Shown here one piece after another: positions 23,469-33,304 of a stretch of 64,000 bases of DNA. The stretch is from Chlorobium sp. (GTDB lineage: Bacteria > Bacteroidota > Chlorobiia > Chlorobiales > Chlorobiaceae). The stretch covers positions 1 to 64,000 of the forward strand of contig JANQGE010000068.1 in NCBI GenBank assembly GCA_028277485.1, read 5' to 3'. Every line of letters begins with the position of its first letter. Position 1 is the stretch's first letter. The notes below the pieces were generated by a model that was not told where the DNA came from, searched no databases, and worked only from the letters and a program-made list of their open reading frames with translations. Position numbers and translations under genes: made by a program.

Positions 23469-24491
23469 ATGTTACCCAAGATGCAAAATCAACTGTTAAA
23501 AAACGAGCCGAAAAAAATCACTCTCGAGGTTGCTCAGACCCAGAAACCGATGCGTATCGATGTGTATCTCACACAGCAGGTGGAAAACGCAACCCGGAAC
23601 AAGGTTCAGGAAGCTATCTCGGAACATCGCGTACTGGTTAACGGAAAACCTGTAAAAGCCAACTACAAAATCAAGTCCCTCGACACCATACAGGTTACTT
23701 TTCTCAGACCTCCCGCGCCGGAACTGGCTCCAGAAAATATTCCGGTTGACATCATATATGAGGATGATGACCTGATGGTGATCAACAAAGCACCGGACAT
23801 GGTAGTCCACCCCGCTTTCGGCAACTGGACAGGCACACTTGCCAACGCCATTCTGCACCATCTTGGCACGGAGGCCGACACACTCGATACAACAGACCTC
23901 AGACCCGGCATCGTACACCGGCTCGACAAAAACACTTCCGGCCTGATTATCGCCGCAAAAAGCAGTACAGCCCTGCAAAAACTGGCCAGACAGTTTGCAA
24001 ACCGGCAGGTCGAGAAAAAATACCAGGCAATTGTCTGGGGCGTACCAGACCCCCAGGAAGGAATAATCAAAACCAACATCGGCCGTTCGATAAGGAACCG
24101 AAAGGTCATGACCTGTTACGATTACGGAGGAAAAGATGGGAAACCCGCGGTCACGGAATACAGAGTCGAGAAAAACCTCCAGTATTTCTCCCTTGTCGAG
24201 CTGATACTGCATACGGGAAGAACCCATCAGATTCGGGTGCATCTCAAACATATCGGCACGCCTATCCTCGCGGACGAAATCTATGGAGGGACAACGATAC
24301 GTAAGCTGCCTTTCAGTAAAAGCGAGAGTTTCGTCAAAAATCTGCTGGAGCTCATTCCCCGTCAGGCCCTCCATGCCGAAAACCTGACCTTTTTCCAGCC
24401 AACAACCCATGAAAAGCTTTCCTTCATCGCGCCCTTGCCGCCCGATATGCAGGATGCACTGGATAAAATCGAAAAGGTTCTGAGAGTTTAG
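23469..24491 (+). CDS. RluD-type 23S rRNA pseudouridine synthase
   Basis: About 340 residues. An S4 RNA-binding domain at the N-terminus (IDVYLTQQVENATRNKVQEA) is followed by the RluA/RluD catalytic domain with RPGIVHRLDKNTSGLIIAAK, where the Asp is the nucleophile, and HTGRTHQIRVHLKHIGTPIL. RluD modifies helix 69 of 23S rRNA; the exact site for this member is inferred. ATG 23469 is chosen; ATG 23481 is possible, and an ATG at 23417 would crowd the divergent lpdA promoter. Confidence 0.9.
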   Translation: MLPKMQNQLLKNEPKKITLEVAQTQKPMRIDVYLTQQVENATRNKVQEAISEHRVLVNGKPVKANYKIKSLDTIQVTFLRPPAPELAPENIPVDIIYEDDDLMVINKAPDMVVHPAFGNWTGTLANAILHHLGTEADTLDTTDLRPGIVHRLDKNTSGLIIAAKSSTALQKLARQFANRQVEKKYQAIVWGVPDPQEGIIKTNIGRSIRNRKVMTCYDYGGKDGKPAVTEYRVEKNLQYFSLVELILHTGRTHQIRVHLKHIGTPILADEIYGGTTIRKLPFSKSESFVKNLLELIPRQALHAENLTFFQPTTHEKLSFIAPLPPDMQDALDKIEKVLRV

Positions 24492-24698
24492 CTTATTTTC
24501 TCTTCGAAAAAACAATGGCAGGCAGCTCCTTCTACAAGAATCCAGAACCGAGATCGTCAATTCAATTGCATTGTTAGCGGATAAAAGGGGGATTTTTCTC
24601 ACCGGGTCATTTTTTTCACATTAGGAGTTTACCAGCTGCATTGAGCATATTAACGGGAACAGAATCCAGCTAACAGTAACAAGGTTTTTTGCAAAAGC

Positions 24699-26897
24699 AT
24701 GAAGAGCACAGCACTATTTGTATTTTCCTTTCTCATTTTTCCTTTGACATATACAGAAACAGCTTTAGGCGAAGAGGTCCGGCCAAAGGTAAAACCGTTC
24801 CATGCTCCGGAAAAAACTGTTGAAGAAGAGTACTGGGGCAAAAAGATTGCCGATCCCTACCGATACATGGAAAACCTGAAAGATCCTCTGGTCCGGCGAT
24901 GGTTCAGAGCCCAGGCGGAGTATGCAAGGTCAATTATTGAAAGGATCCCCGGCAGAAATTCCCTTATTAGCAAGATGCAGGAGTTCGACAGCCGCAAATC
25001 TTCCAAAATCTACAACCTTGCCATCACGGATAACGATCGTTACTTCTACCTGAAAAGAACGCCTTCGGACGAAACCGGCAAGCTCTACTACCGGGACGGT
25101 TATAAAGGCACCGAATCATTACTCTTTGACCCGTCCGATCTGTCAAAAAACGGTTCCGAAAGGTATGTCATCAGTAACATTTCCCCGACCGATGACGGAT
25201 CGAAAATCGCCATTTCGGTAGCAGCCGACGGCTCGGAAGATGATATTGTGTTAATCATGAACGTTGAAACAGGTCTGGTCTACCCGGAGAGAATCGACCG
25301 CTGCCGGTTTGCCTCGCCGTCATGGCTGCCGGATGGAAGCGCTTTTCTGTATAATCGCCTTTTGAAGGGTGAACAGCATCATATTGATATTCAGAAAAAC
25401 AGCAAGGTTTATCTCCACAAACCGGGAAGTGATCCTTCAAAGGACAGGGAAATATTCTCGAGGGCCACCAATCCCGAACTGAACATAAAACCGGAAGACA
25501 TACCTTTTGTCCATTACGACAAAGAAAGTAAACATCTCTATGCTTTCGTACAGAATGTAGACCGGCGTCTCACCGTTTTCTACGCACCCGTATCAGAGCT
25601 GACGGCGAAGACAATATCCTGGAAACAGCTTTTCAAACCCGAAGACAACGTTCACGATTTCGCTGTCACTGAAAAGGACCTTTACATATATACCCCGGAA
25701 ACAAGCCCGAATTTCAAAGTTTTGAAAACCTCCCTGCAGCAACCCGATATCAAAAGTGCAGAAACGGTTATTCCGGAAGACCCTGACGCCGTGCTTACCT
25801 CCTTCGGCCTCACCAGTAAGAACATATATTACACCTTGTCGAAAAACGGTGTGGAGGTCGAGTTCTACAGGAAAAGGTTCGGAGAAAAAAAAGCAAAAAA
25901 AATCAAACTGCCTTTTACAGCCGGGACAATATATCTGAATACCAAAGGATTCAGATTTCCCGATGTATGGGTCGTCATCTCAGGCTGGGGCAACGATTAT
26001 AAACGTTATCGATACATTGATACATCAGACTCTTTCGTTTACGAAACCCTTTCCTCCCCGGCTGAGTATCCGGAGTACGATAACCTTGTTGTTAAAGAAG
26101 TAATGGTGCCTTCGCATGACGGAGTCAAAGTGCCGCTCTCCCTGATTTACAACAAAAGCTTGAAAAAAGACGGAAACAACCCGGCACTTTTCTATGGATA
26201 CGGCGCATACGGCAAGTCACTCAGGCCTTTCTTCAGCCCCTCTTTTCTTCTTTGGACCTATAAAGGCGGGATTCTTGCTGTCGCCCACGTGCGAGGCGGC
26301 GGTGAACTGGGCGATGCCTGGCACAAGGCAGGCATGAAAACAACAAAACCCAATACATGGAAGGATCTGATCAGCTGCGTGGAATATGTTATCGAAAAAA
26401 ATTACTCGTCGCCTTCTCATATTGCACTCAACAGCGCAAGTGCGGGGGGGATTCTTGTCGGTAAGGCAATGACCGAGCGTCCCGATCTTTTTGCCGCCGT
26501 GATTCCGCAGGTCGGAGCCATGAATCCGCTTCGCGGCGAAGAAACGCCTAACGGGCCAGTCAATGCACCGGAGTTCGGTACCGTCAAAGACTCCCTTGAA
26601 TGCCTCGCACTGATAGAAATGGATCCCTATCTCAGCATCAGGGACAACGTCAACTACCCTGCCGCACTCATCACTGCAGGGATCAATGACCCCAGAGTAA
26701 TTGCCTGGCAGCCTGCAAAGTTCGCCGCCCGCCTGCAGGCAGCCACCGACGCATCTTTGAAGCCGGTGCTTTTCTACACCGACTTCCGGTCAGGGCACGG
26801 TATTGGGGACACAAAAACCAAGCGTTTCGAAACGCTTGCTGACGTTCTGAGTTTCGCTTTCTGGCAAACCGGGCACAGGAAATTCCAGATAGAATAG
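24699..26897 (+). CDS. secreted prolyl oligopeptidase (family S9A)
   Basis: 732 residues. An N-terminal signal peptide (STALFVFSFLIFPLTYTETA) indicates export. The beta-propeller spans roughly residues 70-430, then the alpha/beta hydrolase domain: FYGYGAYGKSLRPFFSPSFL, VAHVRGGGELGDAWHKAG, nucleophile S581 in NSASAGG (the usual GGSNGG is altered), D664 in GINDPRV and H700 in SGHG. It hydrolyses short proline-containing peptides. It is preceded by about 200 bases without features and stands alone. Confidence 0.92.
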   Translation: MKSTALFVFSFLIFPLTYTETALGEEVRPKVKPFHAPEKTVEEEYWGKKIADPYRYMENLKDPLVRRWFRAQAEYARSIIERIPGRNSLISKMQEFDSRKSSKIYNLAITDNDRYFYLKRTPSDETGKLYYRDGYKGTESLLFDPSDLSKNGSERYVISNISPTDDGSKIAISVAADGSEDDIVLIMNVETGLVYPERIDRCRFASPSWLPDGSAFLYNRLLKGEQHHIDIQKNSKVYLHKPGSDPSKDREIFSRATNPELNIKPEDIPFVHYDKESKHLYAFVQNVDRRLTVFYAPVSELTAKTISWKQLFKPEDNVHDFAVTEKDLYIYTPETSPNFKVLKTSLQQPDIKSAETVIPEDPDAVLTSFGLTSKNIYYTLSKNGVEVEFYRKRFGEKKAKKIKLPFTAGTIYLNTKGFRFPDVWVVISGWGNDYKRYRYIDTSDSFVYETLSSPAEYPEYDNLVVKEVMVPSHDGVKVPLSLIYNKSLKKDGNNPALFYGYGAYGKSLRPFFSPSFLLWTYKGGILAVAHVRGGGELGDAWHKAGMKTTKPNTWKDLISCVEYVIEKNYSSPSHIALNSASAGGILVGKAMTERPDLFAAVIPQVGAMNPLRGEETPNGPVNAPEFGTVKDSLECLALIEMDPYLSIRDNVNYPAALITAGINDPRVIAWQPAKFAARLQAATDASLKPVLFYTDFRSGHGIGDTKTKRFETLADVLSFAFWQTGHRKFQIE

Positions 26898-26920
26898 GCC
26901 TTTTCTTGGGCAGCACACGC

Positions 26921-29254
26921 TCAAACCCTTGCAAAAAAGCGCTGTATCGCGGTCAGCAGCTCGTTGAGATTTATTGGTTTCGGCAGTACAGCATCACAGC
27001 CTGAAGCTATCGCTTTTTCCTTCTCGCTTTGGGAGACAAACGCTGTCTGAGCAATAACAGGCAAGCCCGGCTGGACCCGTTTGATAAGCCTTGTTGCCTC
27101 ATAACCGTTCATCACAGGCATTTTCATATCCATAAGCACAATATCGATACCCGGCACATTCTTTACCGCCTCTACTGCTTCCTTACCGTTTTTAGCAACA
27201 AGAACTTTCGCTTTTCTGCCTGTTAGTGCTGTCTGCAGCAGCAAGCGGCAGGTAGAATCGTCATCCGCAATCAGTATCGTAAATCCCGGTTCCAGAATAA
27301 TCCTGTCCCGCTTGCCGGTTACAGGATTATAGGGAAGGGTAAAATAAAACGCACTTCCTTTTTCCGGCACCGAATTTACTCTGATAGTACCGCCGAGCAT
27401 TTCAATAAATGCCTTGCAGAGACTCAGACCGAGACCGGCCCCCTCATATTCGCGTGTGGAATCAAGCGACACTTGCCTGAAGCGCTCAAAAATCTTGTCC
27501 TGCTGATCATCGGGTATCCCGATCCCGGTATCTTTGACATAAAATTCCAGCATATCATCGACTTTCCTGTAACCAAACTCGATACTTCCCTCCTTGGTAT
27601 ACTTCAAAGCGTTATTCACAATGTTCGACAATACCTGGTTCAATCTTGTCTTATCAGTAATTATGACACTCTCACTTGCGGGAAGGCCTGCCCGGCAAGA
27701 GAAAGACAAACCTTTTTCTTCCGCCTGCGGCTTGAAAAACGCATGGACACCCTCCAACACCTCATTGACGGCCGTCTTGCCCGGATGTACCTCCATTTCA
27801 CCGGCTTCAATCCTTGAAATATCGATGAGATCATTAATGATAGTAAGCAAGCGCTTCCCGCATTCATGAATGAGATCGATATACTGCTCCTTTTCCTCCT
27901 CCGATAAAAGAGGTTCTCTCAGCAGTTCCGAAAAACCAAGTATCCCGTTCATCGGGGTGCGTATCTCATGACTTATGTTCGCCAGAAAGCATGATTTCAG
28001 ACGATCGCTTTCCTCGGCTTTCTCTTTAGTCTCGATCAACTCACTCCACAGCCTTTTCTTTTCAGTGACATCTTCCTTTACAGCAACAAAACCTGTAATC
28101 TCCCCCTGCTCGTTTTTTAACGGTGATATGCTCGCATCTTCCCAGTAAAGCTCACCGTTTTTCTTTTTGTTGTGAAACTCTCCATACCACTCCCTGCCGG
28201 AAAGAATGGTCTCCCAGAGCTTTTCATAAAAAGAAAGAGGCATTTCACCCGACTGCAGGAAACGCGGGTTTTCACCCAAAACCTTTTGCGTGGAGTACCC
28301 TGTCAGTTTGGTGAACTTGGGATTTACGTATTCAATATTTGCGTCACGGTCCGTTATCATCACAACCGCAGGGCTTTGTTCGACAGCCTTGCTGATTTTA
28401 TTAAGCCGTTCCATAGCCTGCGTTTGTTCGGAAATATCAAGAACCGTGAAAGTAATCCCCTTTGAATGGTTTTTTTGATCGACAGGAGCAGAACCGAGCA
28501 GTACATCGATAATTTTTCCATCTTTACGCTTCAAACGCGTCTGAACTGTTCCGGCTCCTCTCTTCTCAATCTGGCGGTAATTTTCCCTGTGGACAATCTC
28601 GCACTCCTCGTCGGTCGGATACAGCATCCGCGCATCCTGATTGACGAGTTCCGCCTTTCTGTACCCCAGCAAGCTGCACAGACGCCTGTTGGCATCTTTC
28701 AAAACGCGGCCCGTAACCAGCCCGATACCAGCAGGGGCGGCGCTGAAAATACTCCGCAGGTAAGCTTCGCGATCCCTGAGTGCTGCCTCGGCCTGTTTTT
28801 CTCTGGTAACATCATCATAAACAGCAACGATTTCCCCTCCTGGAAGCTTGTACACATAATTATCTCTCCAACCAACAATCCTTTCATCCTCATACATCGA
28901 TACCGGGTGACGTTCCGGTTTCCCGGTTTGCCACACGCGCTGAAAGACACTGAAAAGCCCAAACTTTTTAACTCCGGGAAAAACCTTTAAAACGCTTTTA
29001 CCGACAACCGCTTTTTTCTTGAGCTTTTCAATTTTCTCGGCTGCTTTGTTGAAATCCTTGAAAATAAAATCATTGCCATTATCCGACGCTTCATAAACAG
29101 CAATGCCGCTGCTTACATTCTCGAAAAGCTGCCTGAAATGCTCTTCGCTGTTCCGTCTCGAAGACGCGTTGGCCCTTTCCAGCTCGGAAACCCGCTGCCT
29201 TAATCCCTGCAGCTCTCTTATGAGCCGGGGCCTCTCCTTGTATTCATCCTTCAT
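26921..29254 (-). CDS. soluble PAS hybrid histidine kinase
   Basis: 777 residues with no transmembrane segment, so cytoplasmic. A short coiled coil (LRQRVSELERANASSRRN) is followed by three PAS-type domains at about 38-155, 160-280 and 285-405, the last a typical PAS-PAC (YVNPKFTKLTGYSTQKVLGE). HisKA with phospho-acceptor H429 (FLANISHEIRTPMNG), an HATPase domain (DTGIGIPDDQQDKIFERFRQ) and a receiver domain with D709 (VLMDMKMPVMNGYEA) follow. The ligand is unknown. It is a close paralogue of the kinase at 29827-31989, which lacks the middle PAS domain. No separate output regulator is nearby. Confidence 0.93.
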   Translation of the reverse strand: MKDEYKERPRLIRELQGLRQRVSELERANASSRRNSEEHFRQLFENVSSGIAVYEASDNGNDFIFKDFNKAAEKIEKLKKKAVVGKSVLKVFPGVKKFGLFSVFQRVWQTGKPERHPVSMYEDERIVGWRDNYVYKLPGGEIVAVYDDVTREKQAEAALRDREAYLRSIFSAAPAGIGLVTGRVLKDANRRLCSLLGYRKAELVNQDARMLYPTDEECEIVHRENYRQIEKRGAGTVQTRLKRKDGKIIDVLLGSAPVDQKNHSKGITFTVLDISEQTQAMERLNKISKAVEQSPAVVMITDRDANIEYVNPKFTKLTGYSTQKVLGENPRFLQSGEMPLSFYEKLWETILSGREWYGEFHNKKKNGELYWEDASISPLKNEQGEITGFVAVKEDVTEKKRLWSELIETKEKAEESDRLKSCFLANISHEIRTPMNGILGFSELLREPLLSEEEKEQYIDLIHECGKRLLTIINDLIDISRIEAGEMEVHPGKTAVNEVLEGVHAFFKPQAEEKGLSFSCRAGLPASESVIITDKTRLNQVLSNIVNNALKYTKEGSIEFGYRKVDDMLEFYVKDTGIGIPDDQQDKIFERFRQVSLDSTREYEGAGLGLSLCKAFIEMLGGTIRVNSVPEKGSAFYFTLPYNPVTGKRDRIILEPGFTILIADDDSTCRLLLQTALTGRKAKVLVAKNGKEAVEAVKNVPGIDIVLMDMKMPVMNGYEATRLIKRVQPGLPVIAQTAFVSQSEKEKAIASGCDAVLPKPINLNELLTAIQRFFARV

Positions 29255-29826
29255 GGTATTACTCCACTTTCCACGTTCAAACCGGAATGAATAGGGGAGG
29301 TTTCAAACCTCAGAACAGGAATTGAATCAATTCAATACTGCTTGCTATGGAAAAATGCTCAGTTCAGGCACAGGGGGTGGATACCGGGGGCAAAGGAACC
29401 ACGGTACGTCACGGTTCCTGCCTGACTTGATAGTATTTTGCAAAAATAAGCAAAACACTTCAAGAAAAAAGTGTTTTTCAACAAAAATAAATTGTTCAGC
29501 GTCTGCATTTTATCACATCACTTCCCCAAAAAGGGTCGGAATACGTCCTGTATACTCGCATAACTCCGTCCCTTCTTATCTACCGGTATTCCGCGATCAG
29601 CTTCTCAAAAGCCTCTTCAGGAAAATCCCGGGCGTAGGCGGGAGCTTCGCAAACCAAACCGAAACTCCAGGATACCCCTATGTATTGTTTGTGTATTGTC
29701 ATGAGTCCCGATTGCATCGGGATGGAAGGCGAACGTAGGCCCGATTTTATCGGGAGAATGTCCCGGCGCGCGGGACAGCGAAGAAATCATGGTGCGCAAC
29801 AAATAAAGGGCGCCCTACCCTATACC
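29255..29826. repeat. intergenic region with degenerate dispersed repeat
   Basis: No gene is supported. The last part (about 29692-29810) follows the framework of the GGGCACCTCTAT element: TTGTCATGAG at the left and GCGAAGAAATCATGGTGCGC then AACAAAT at the right, but the middle is replaced by CCCGATTGCATCGGG and CCCGATTTTATCGGG hairpins and a CCCGGCGCGCGGG palindrome. The first 300 bases hold no visible structure apart from the upstream region of the kinase at 26921-29254. Confidence 0.45.
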
Positions 29827-31989
29827 CTATACATACCGCTGTATTTCCGCCAGCAGCTTCTCCGGATTTATCGGCTTTGACAGGACCTCGTCACAGCCCG
29901 CATTTTTTGCTGCTTCCTTTTCACCCGGACCAGCAAATGCCGTCTGGGCGACGACCGGTAAATCCGACCGGATCTCCTTAATTCTTACGGTTGCTTCATA
30001 ACCGTTCATCACGGGCATCTTCATATCCATGAGCACAACATTGATAGCAGGCTCTGTTTCAACCTTTTCAACAGCTTTCCTGCCGTTTTCAGCAAGCAAT
30101 ACCGTTGCGTTTTGACTGGATAGTATACCTTTCAACAAAAGCCGGCTTATTGAATCATCATCCGCAACCAGTATCGTAAAACCGGCAGGAAAAGAATGAC
30201 CCTCTTTCGCTTCCTGTGACCAGGAGTTTTTTGACTGAAAAGGTGTATACGGCAGTGAGAAGTTAAAAATGCTTCCTTCTCCCGGCGTTGAATCAACGGA
30301 GATCGTACCGCCAAGCATCTCAACAATTTTTTTGCTGAGGCTCAGGCCGAGACCTGCCCCCTCATACTCACACGTCGCATCGAGAGAAACCTGCCTGAAA
30401 CGTTCAAATATTTTCCCCTGTTGATCTTTAGGGATCCCGATTCCGGTATCCCTGACATAAAACTCAAGCATCTTACCGGCTTTCTTATAACCGAAAGCAA
30501 CCTCACCCTCTCTTGTGTATTTCAATGCGTTACCGACAAGGTGAGATAACACCTGATTAAGCCTTGCCTTATCCGTTACGATAACGCTTTCTTTTGCTAA
30601 AAGATCAGCCCCGAACGAAAAAGATATCCCTTTCTGCCGTGCCTGTTCCCTGAAAGACGCATAAATGTTTTCAATGATTTCATTGACGTTTGTTGCGCCC
30701 GGAGAAAGTGAAAGCTCACCGATCTCTATCCTTGAAATATCAATAAGGTTATTGATCATGGAGAGCATACGTTTCCCGCTTTCCTGAATAAGCCTCGTAT
30801 ACTGCTCTTTTTCTTCCCCCGACAGGAGAGGCTCCCTCAAAAGAGCAGAAAAACCAAGAATACCATTCATCGGGGTACGTATTTCATGACTTATATTCGC
30901 CAGAAAACACGATTTCAGGCGGTCACTTTCCTCGGCTTTTTCTTTGGCATCGACCAGTTGATTCCATAGCTTCTTTTTTTCGGTAACATCTTCTTTTACC
31001 GCCACAAAATTGGTAATGATGCCCTTTTCATTGATCACAGGCGATATACTTGCACTTTCCCAGTAAAGTTCACCGTTTTTCTTTTTGTTGTGAAACTCAC
31101 CTTGCCACTCTTTTCCAGAAAGAATGACACGCCAGAGTTCTTCATAAAAGTCCTGAGACAGTTCTCCCGATTGCAGGATACGCGGATTTTTTCCCAGAAC
31201 TTCTTCTTGGGAATACCCTGTCAAATCCGTGAACTTGGGGTTGACGTACTCAATGCTGCCTTCATGATCGGTTATCACAACCGCTACCGGGTTTTGTTCA
31301 ATTGCCCTGCTGATTACCTTCAGCTTTTCTTCGAACTGTTTTTCGCGCGTCACATCATTATAGACGGCCACGATCTCTCCACCCGGTAATTTGAAAACAT
31401 AACTGTCTCTCCACCCTGCAATTCTCTTGTCTTTATACATTGACACCGGATGATGTTCCGGCTTTCCTGTTTTCCAGACGCGTTGCAGAACACCAAAAAG
31501 CCCGAAATTCTTTATGCCGGGAAAAAGCTCCTGAACACTCTTCCCTATGACATCCTTTTTCCCGATCTTGTCGATTCTCTCGGCAGACTTGTTGAAGTCT
31601 CTGAAAACAAAATCATTTCCGTCGTCCTGCGCATCATAAACAGCAACCCCGCTGCTTATATTTTCAAAAAACTGTCTGAACCGCTCTTCGCTTTCCTTGA
31701 GTTTTCTGGTAAAGACCCTGCAAACTGATTCCGTCTTTTCAAGCTCAGATACCCTCTGCCGTAACTCCCCGAGCTCTGCAACCAGTTGAGAAAATGTCTT
31801 TTCTTCGTCCTTCACAATTCCTTTATGCTGCTCAGATACCTTCTGCCGTAACTCCCCGAGCTCTGCGACCAGTTGGGAAAATGTCTTTTCTTCGTCCTTC
31901 GCAATTCCTTTATGCTGCTCAGATACCTTCTGCCGTAACTCCCCGAGCTCTGCAACCAGCTGGGAAAATGTTTTTTCTTCGTCCTTCAT
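29827..31989 (-). CDS. soluble PAS hybrid histidine kinase with repeated coiled coil
   Basis: 720 residues, no membrane segment. Residues 2-84 are almost three copies of a 29-residue unit (KDEEKTFSQLVAELGELRQK, then VSEQHKGI and A or V), predicted as coiled coil. Two PAS domains follow (about 95-215 and 225-345), HisKA with H368 (FLANISHEIRTPMNG), HATPase (DTGIGIPKDQQGKIFERFRQ) and a receiver with D655. Domain for domain it matches the adjacent downstream kinase minus one PAS, so the pair arose by tandem duplication. The signal is unknown. Confidence 0.93.
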   Translation of the reverse strand: MKDEEKTFSQLVAELGELRQKVSEQHKGIAKDEEKTFSQLVAELGELRQKVSEQHKGIVKDEEKTFSQLVAELGELRQRVSELEKTESVCRVFTRKLKESEERFRQFFENISSGVAVYDAQDDGNDFVFRDFNKSAERIDKIGKKDVIGKSVQELFPGIKNFGLFGVLQRVWKTGKPEHHPVSMYKDKRIAGWRDSYVFKLPGGEIVAVYNDVTREKQFEEKLKVISRAIEQNPVAVVITDHEGSIEYVNPKFTDLTGYSQEEVLGKNPRILQSGELSQDFYEELWRVILSGKEWQGEFHNKKKNGELYWESASISPVINEKGIITNFVAVKEDVTEKKKLWNQLVDAKEKAEESDRLKSCFLANISHEIRTPMNGILGFSALLREPLLSGEEKEQYTRLIQESGKRMLSMINNLIDISRIEIGELSLSPGATNVNEIIENIYASFREQARQKGISFSFGADLLAKESVIVTDKARLNQVLSHLVGNALKYTREGEVAFGYKKAGKMLEFYVRDTGIGIPKDQQGKIFERFRQVSLDATCEYEGAGLGLSLSKKIVEMLGGTISVDSTPGEGSIFNFSLPYTPFQSKNSWSQEAKEGHSFPAGFTILVADDDSISRLLLKGILSSQNATVLLAENGRKAVEKVETEPAINVVLMDMKMPVMNGYEATVRIKEIRSDLPVVAQTAFAGPGEKEAAKNAGCDEVLSKPINPEKLLAEIQRYV
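31741..31986 (-). repeat. 87-bp in-frame tandem repeat in kinase N-terminus
   Basis: Units at 31900-31986, 31813-31899 and a partial third at 31741-31812, almost identical at DNA level. Each adds 29 residues of coiled coil. The near identity of units one and two points to recent expansion, and copy number may vary between strains. Confidence 0.85.
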
Positions 31990-32038
31990 AGTTCTTTTAT
32001 TATGCTATTGCCATCAGACCATGGAGGGAGTTACTCAT

Positions 32039-32093
32039 GGGCACCTCTATAAATTTGTTGTTATGCGACCTGATTACTTCGTTGGTCCCGGCT
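32039..32093 (-). repeat. partial copy of the GGGCACCTCTAT element (inverted)
   Basis: GGGCACCTCTATAAATTTGT then GCGACCTGATTACTTCGTTG is the reverse complement of the right end of the full copies. Only about 55 bases remain, just upstream of the second kinase gene. Confidence 0.6.
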
Positions 32094-32275
32094 TGTCAGA
32101 ACACCCCGGCTCCTGCAATCCGTCCGCCTTGTAACTCAAGCCGCTCCCGACAATTTACAGCGATGACCCTCATAACGGAATGTATGGTACATTCTGAAAA
32201 CTTCGTTTTGTATTTTAAGGTAAAGAAAAACAAGTTGATATTTGACGAAACGCGTCAAAAAAAAGCAGTTATTAG

Positions 32276-32431
32276 CGTACCCACATCCTTTTTCCGGCAT
32301 TTATTCCGGTTTTAGGCATTTTTCTCATCTGGATTTTCGGCCTCATTCCTTTCATCGGCTGGCTGATCGGGTTCATTTTCACCCTGCTGGGGCTGGAACC
32401 ACAAAAAGCATCCCCTACAAATATCTGTTGA
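32276..32431 (+). pseudogene. remnant of a small membrane protein gene
   Basis: An open frame of 51 codons with no start codon reads a double hydrophobic segment (FPAFIPVLGIFLIWIFGLIP, then FIGWLIGFIFTLLGLE) and ends at TGA 32429-32431. The hydrophobic pattern looks like the C-terminal membrane hairpin of a truncated protein. Its 5' part is missing next to the repeat fragment. The call is tentative. Confidence 0.3.
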
Positions 32432-32443
32432 AAACTCTGTTAT

Positions 32444-33304
32444 CTACCGGTACTCTTCGAGCATCTTTTCAAACGCTTTTTCGGAAATCTCGTGTTCATA
32501 GGAAGGGATATGGGTGATGCAGAGAAGGTCTTCGTACAATTCGCGGCCCTCATGGCGGTAGATGACCCCAAGCGGCAGTTTTTCGGTTTCGATAGCTTTT
32601 TCAAAAGCCAGTTTGCGATCGGTCGGATCGTAATCATCAGGCAGGTAGTAGGTGTTCTCCCTGAACCACTGGTAAGTGTTTATCTTGTTGAATATCACAC
32701 AGGGCTGGAAAATATCGACAATGGAACAGCCTTTGAATGAAATAGCCTCCTTGATGATCGCCTTCGTCTTTTCACCGTCACCGGCGCTTGCGCGCGCGAT
32801 AAATGGTGCATTGAGAGCAAGCGAAACCGCAACCGGGTTGAACGGTTCAAGCATGACGCCATTAAACTGCAGGGAGGTTTCCATCCCCATCCGGGAAGTA
32901 GGAGAAGCCTGCCCCTTGGTGAGACCGTATACCATGTTGTCATGCACGATCACGGTTATATCGTAGTTGCGGCGGACAGCATGCAGGAAATGGTTCCCGC
33001 CCTCTCCATACATACAGCCGTCACCCGATTCGGCAATCACGACCAGGTTACGGTTAGCGAGCTTGACCCCCATGGCGACGGGCAATGCCCTGCCATGGAG
33101 CCCGTTAAACATGTTGGCATTGACATATTGCGGGAGTTTCGCTGCCTGTCCGATGCCCGAGACGATCACGAGGTTTCGGCGATCCAGATCAAGCTCGTAA
33201 AAAGCGTCTTTTACAGCGTCGAGCAGCTTATAGTTTCCACATCCCGGGCACCAGTTGATGTCTTTGCCCTGCATGTCAAACGGGTTGGCTGTCATGTTAT
33301 TCAT
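32444..33304 (-). CDS. korB: 2-oxoacid:ferredoxin oxidoreductase beta subunit (2-oxoglutarate synthase type)
   Basis: About 286 residues from ATG 33304, with AGGAGAGA eight bases upstream; overlaps the alpha gene by eight bases. The TPP-binding beta subunit: cluster ligands in WCPGCGNYKLLDAVKDAF, VSGIGQAAKLPQYV, and the diphosphate/Mg motif GDGCMYGEGGNHFLHAVRRN. With KorA it carboxylates succinyl-CoA to 2-oxoglutarate using reduced ferredoxin, a key reverse TCA step in green sulfur bacteria. The 2-oxoglutarate assignment rests on family organisation; other 2-oxoacids cannot be excluded. Confidence 0.88.
   Translation of the reverse strand: MNNMTANPFDMQGKDINWCPGCGNYKLLDAVKDAFYELDLDRRNLVIVSGIGQAAKLPQYVNANMFNGLHGRALPVAMGVKLANRNLVVIAESGDGCMYGEGGNHFLHAVRRNYDITVIVHDNMVYGLTKGQASPTSRMGMETSLQFNGVMLEPFNPVAVSLALNAPFIARASAGDGEKTKAIIKEAISFKGCSIVDIFQPCVIFNKINTYQWFRENTYYLPDDYDPTDRKLAFEKAIETEKLPLGVIYRHEGRELYEDLLCITHIPSYEHEISEKAFEKMLEEYR

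Noticed and set aside
29322..29738. 138-codon plus-strand frame between the two kinases
   Set aside because: It reads through the dispersed repeat and has no recognisable domain or ribosome binding site.
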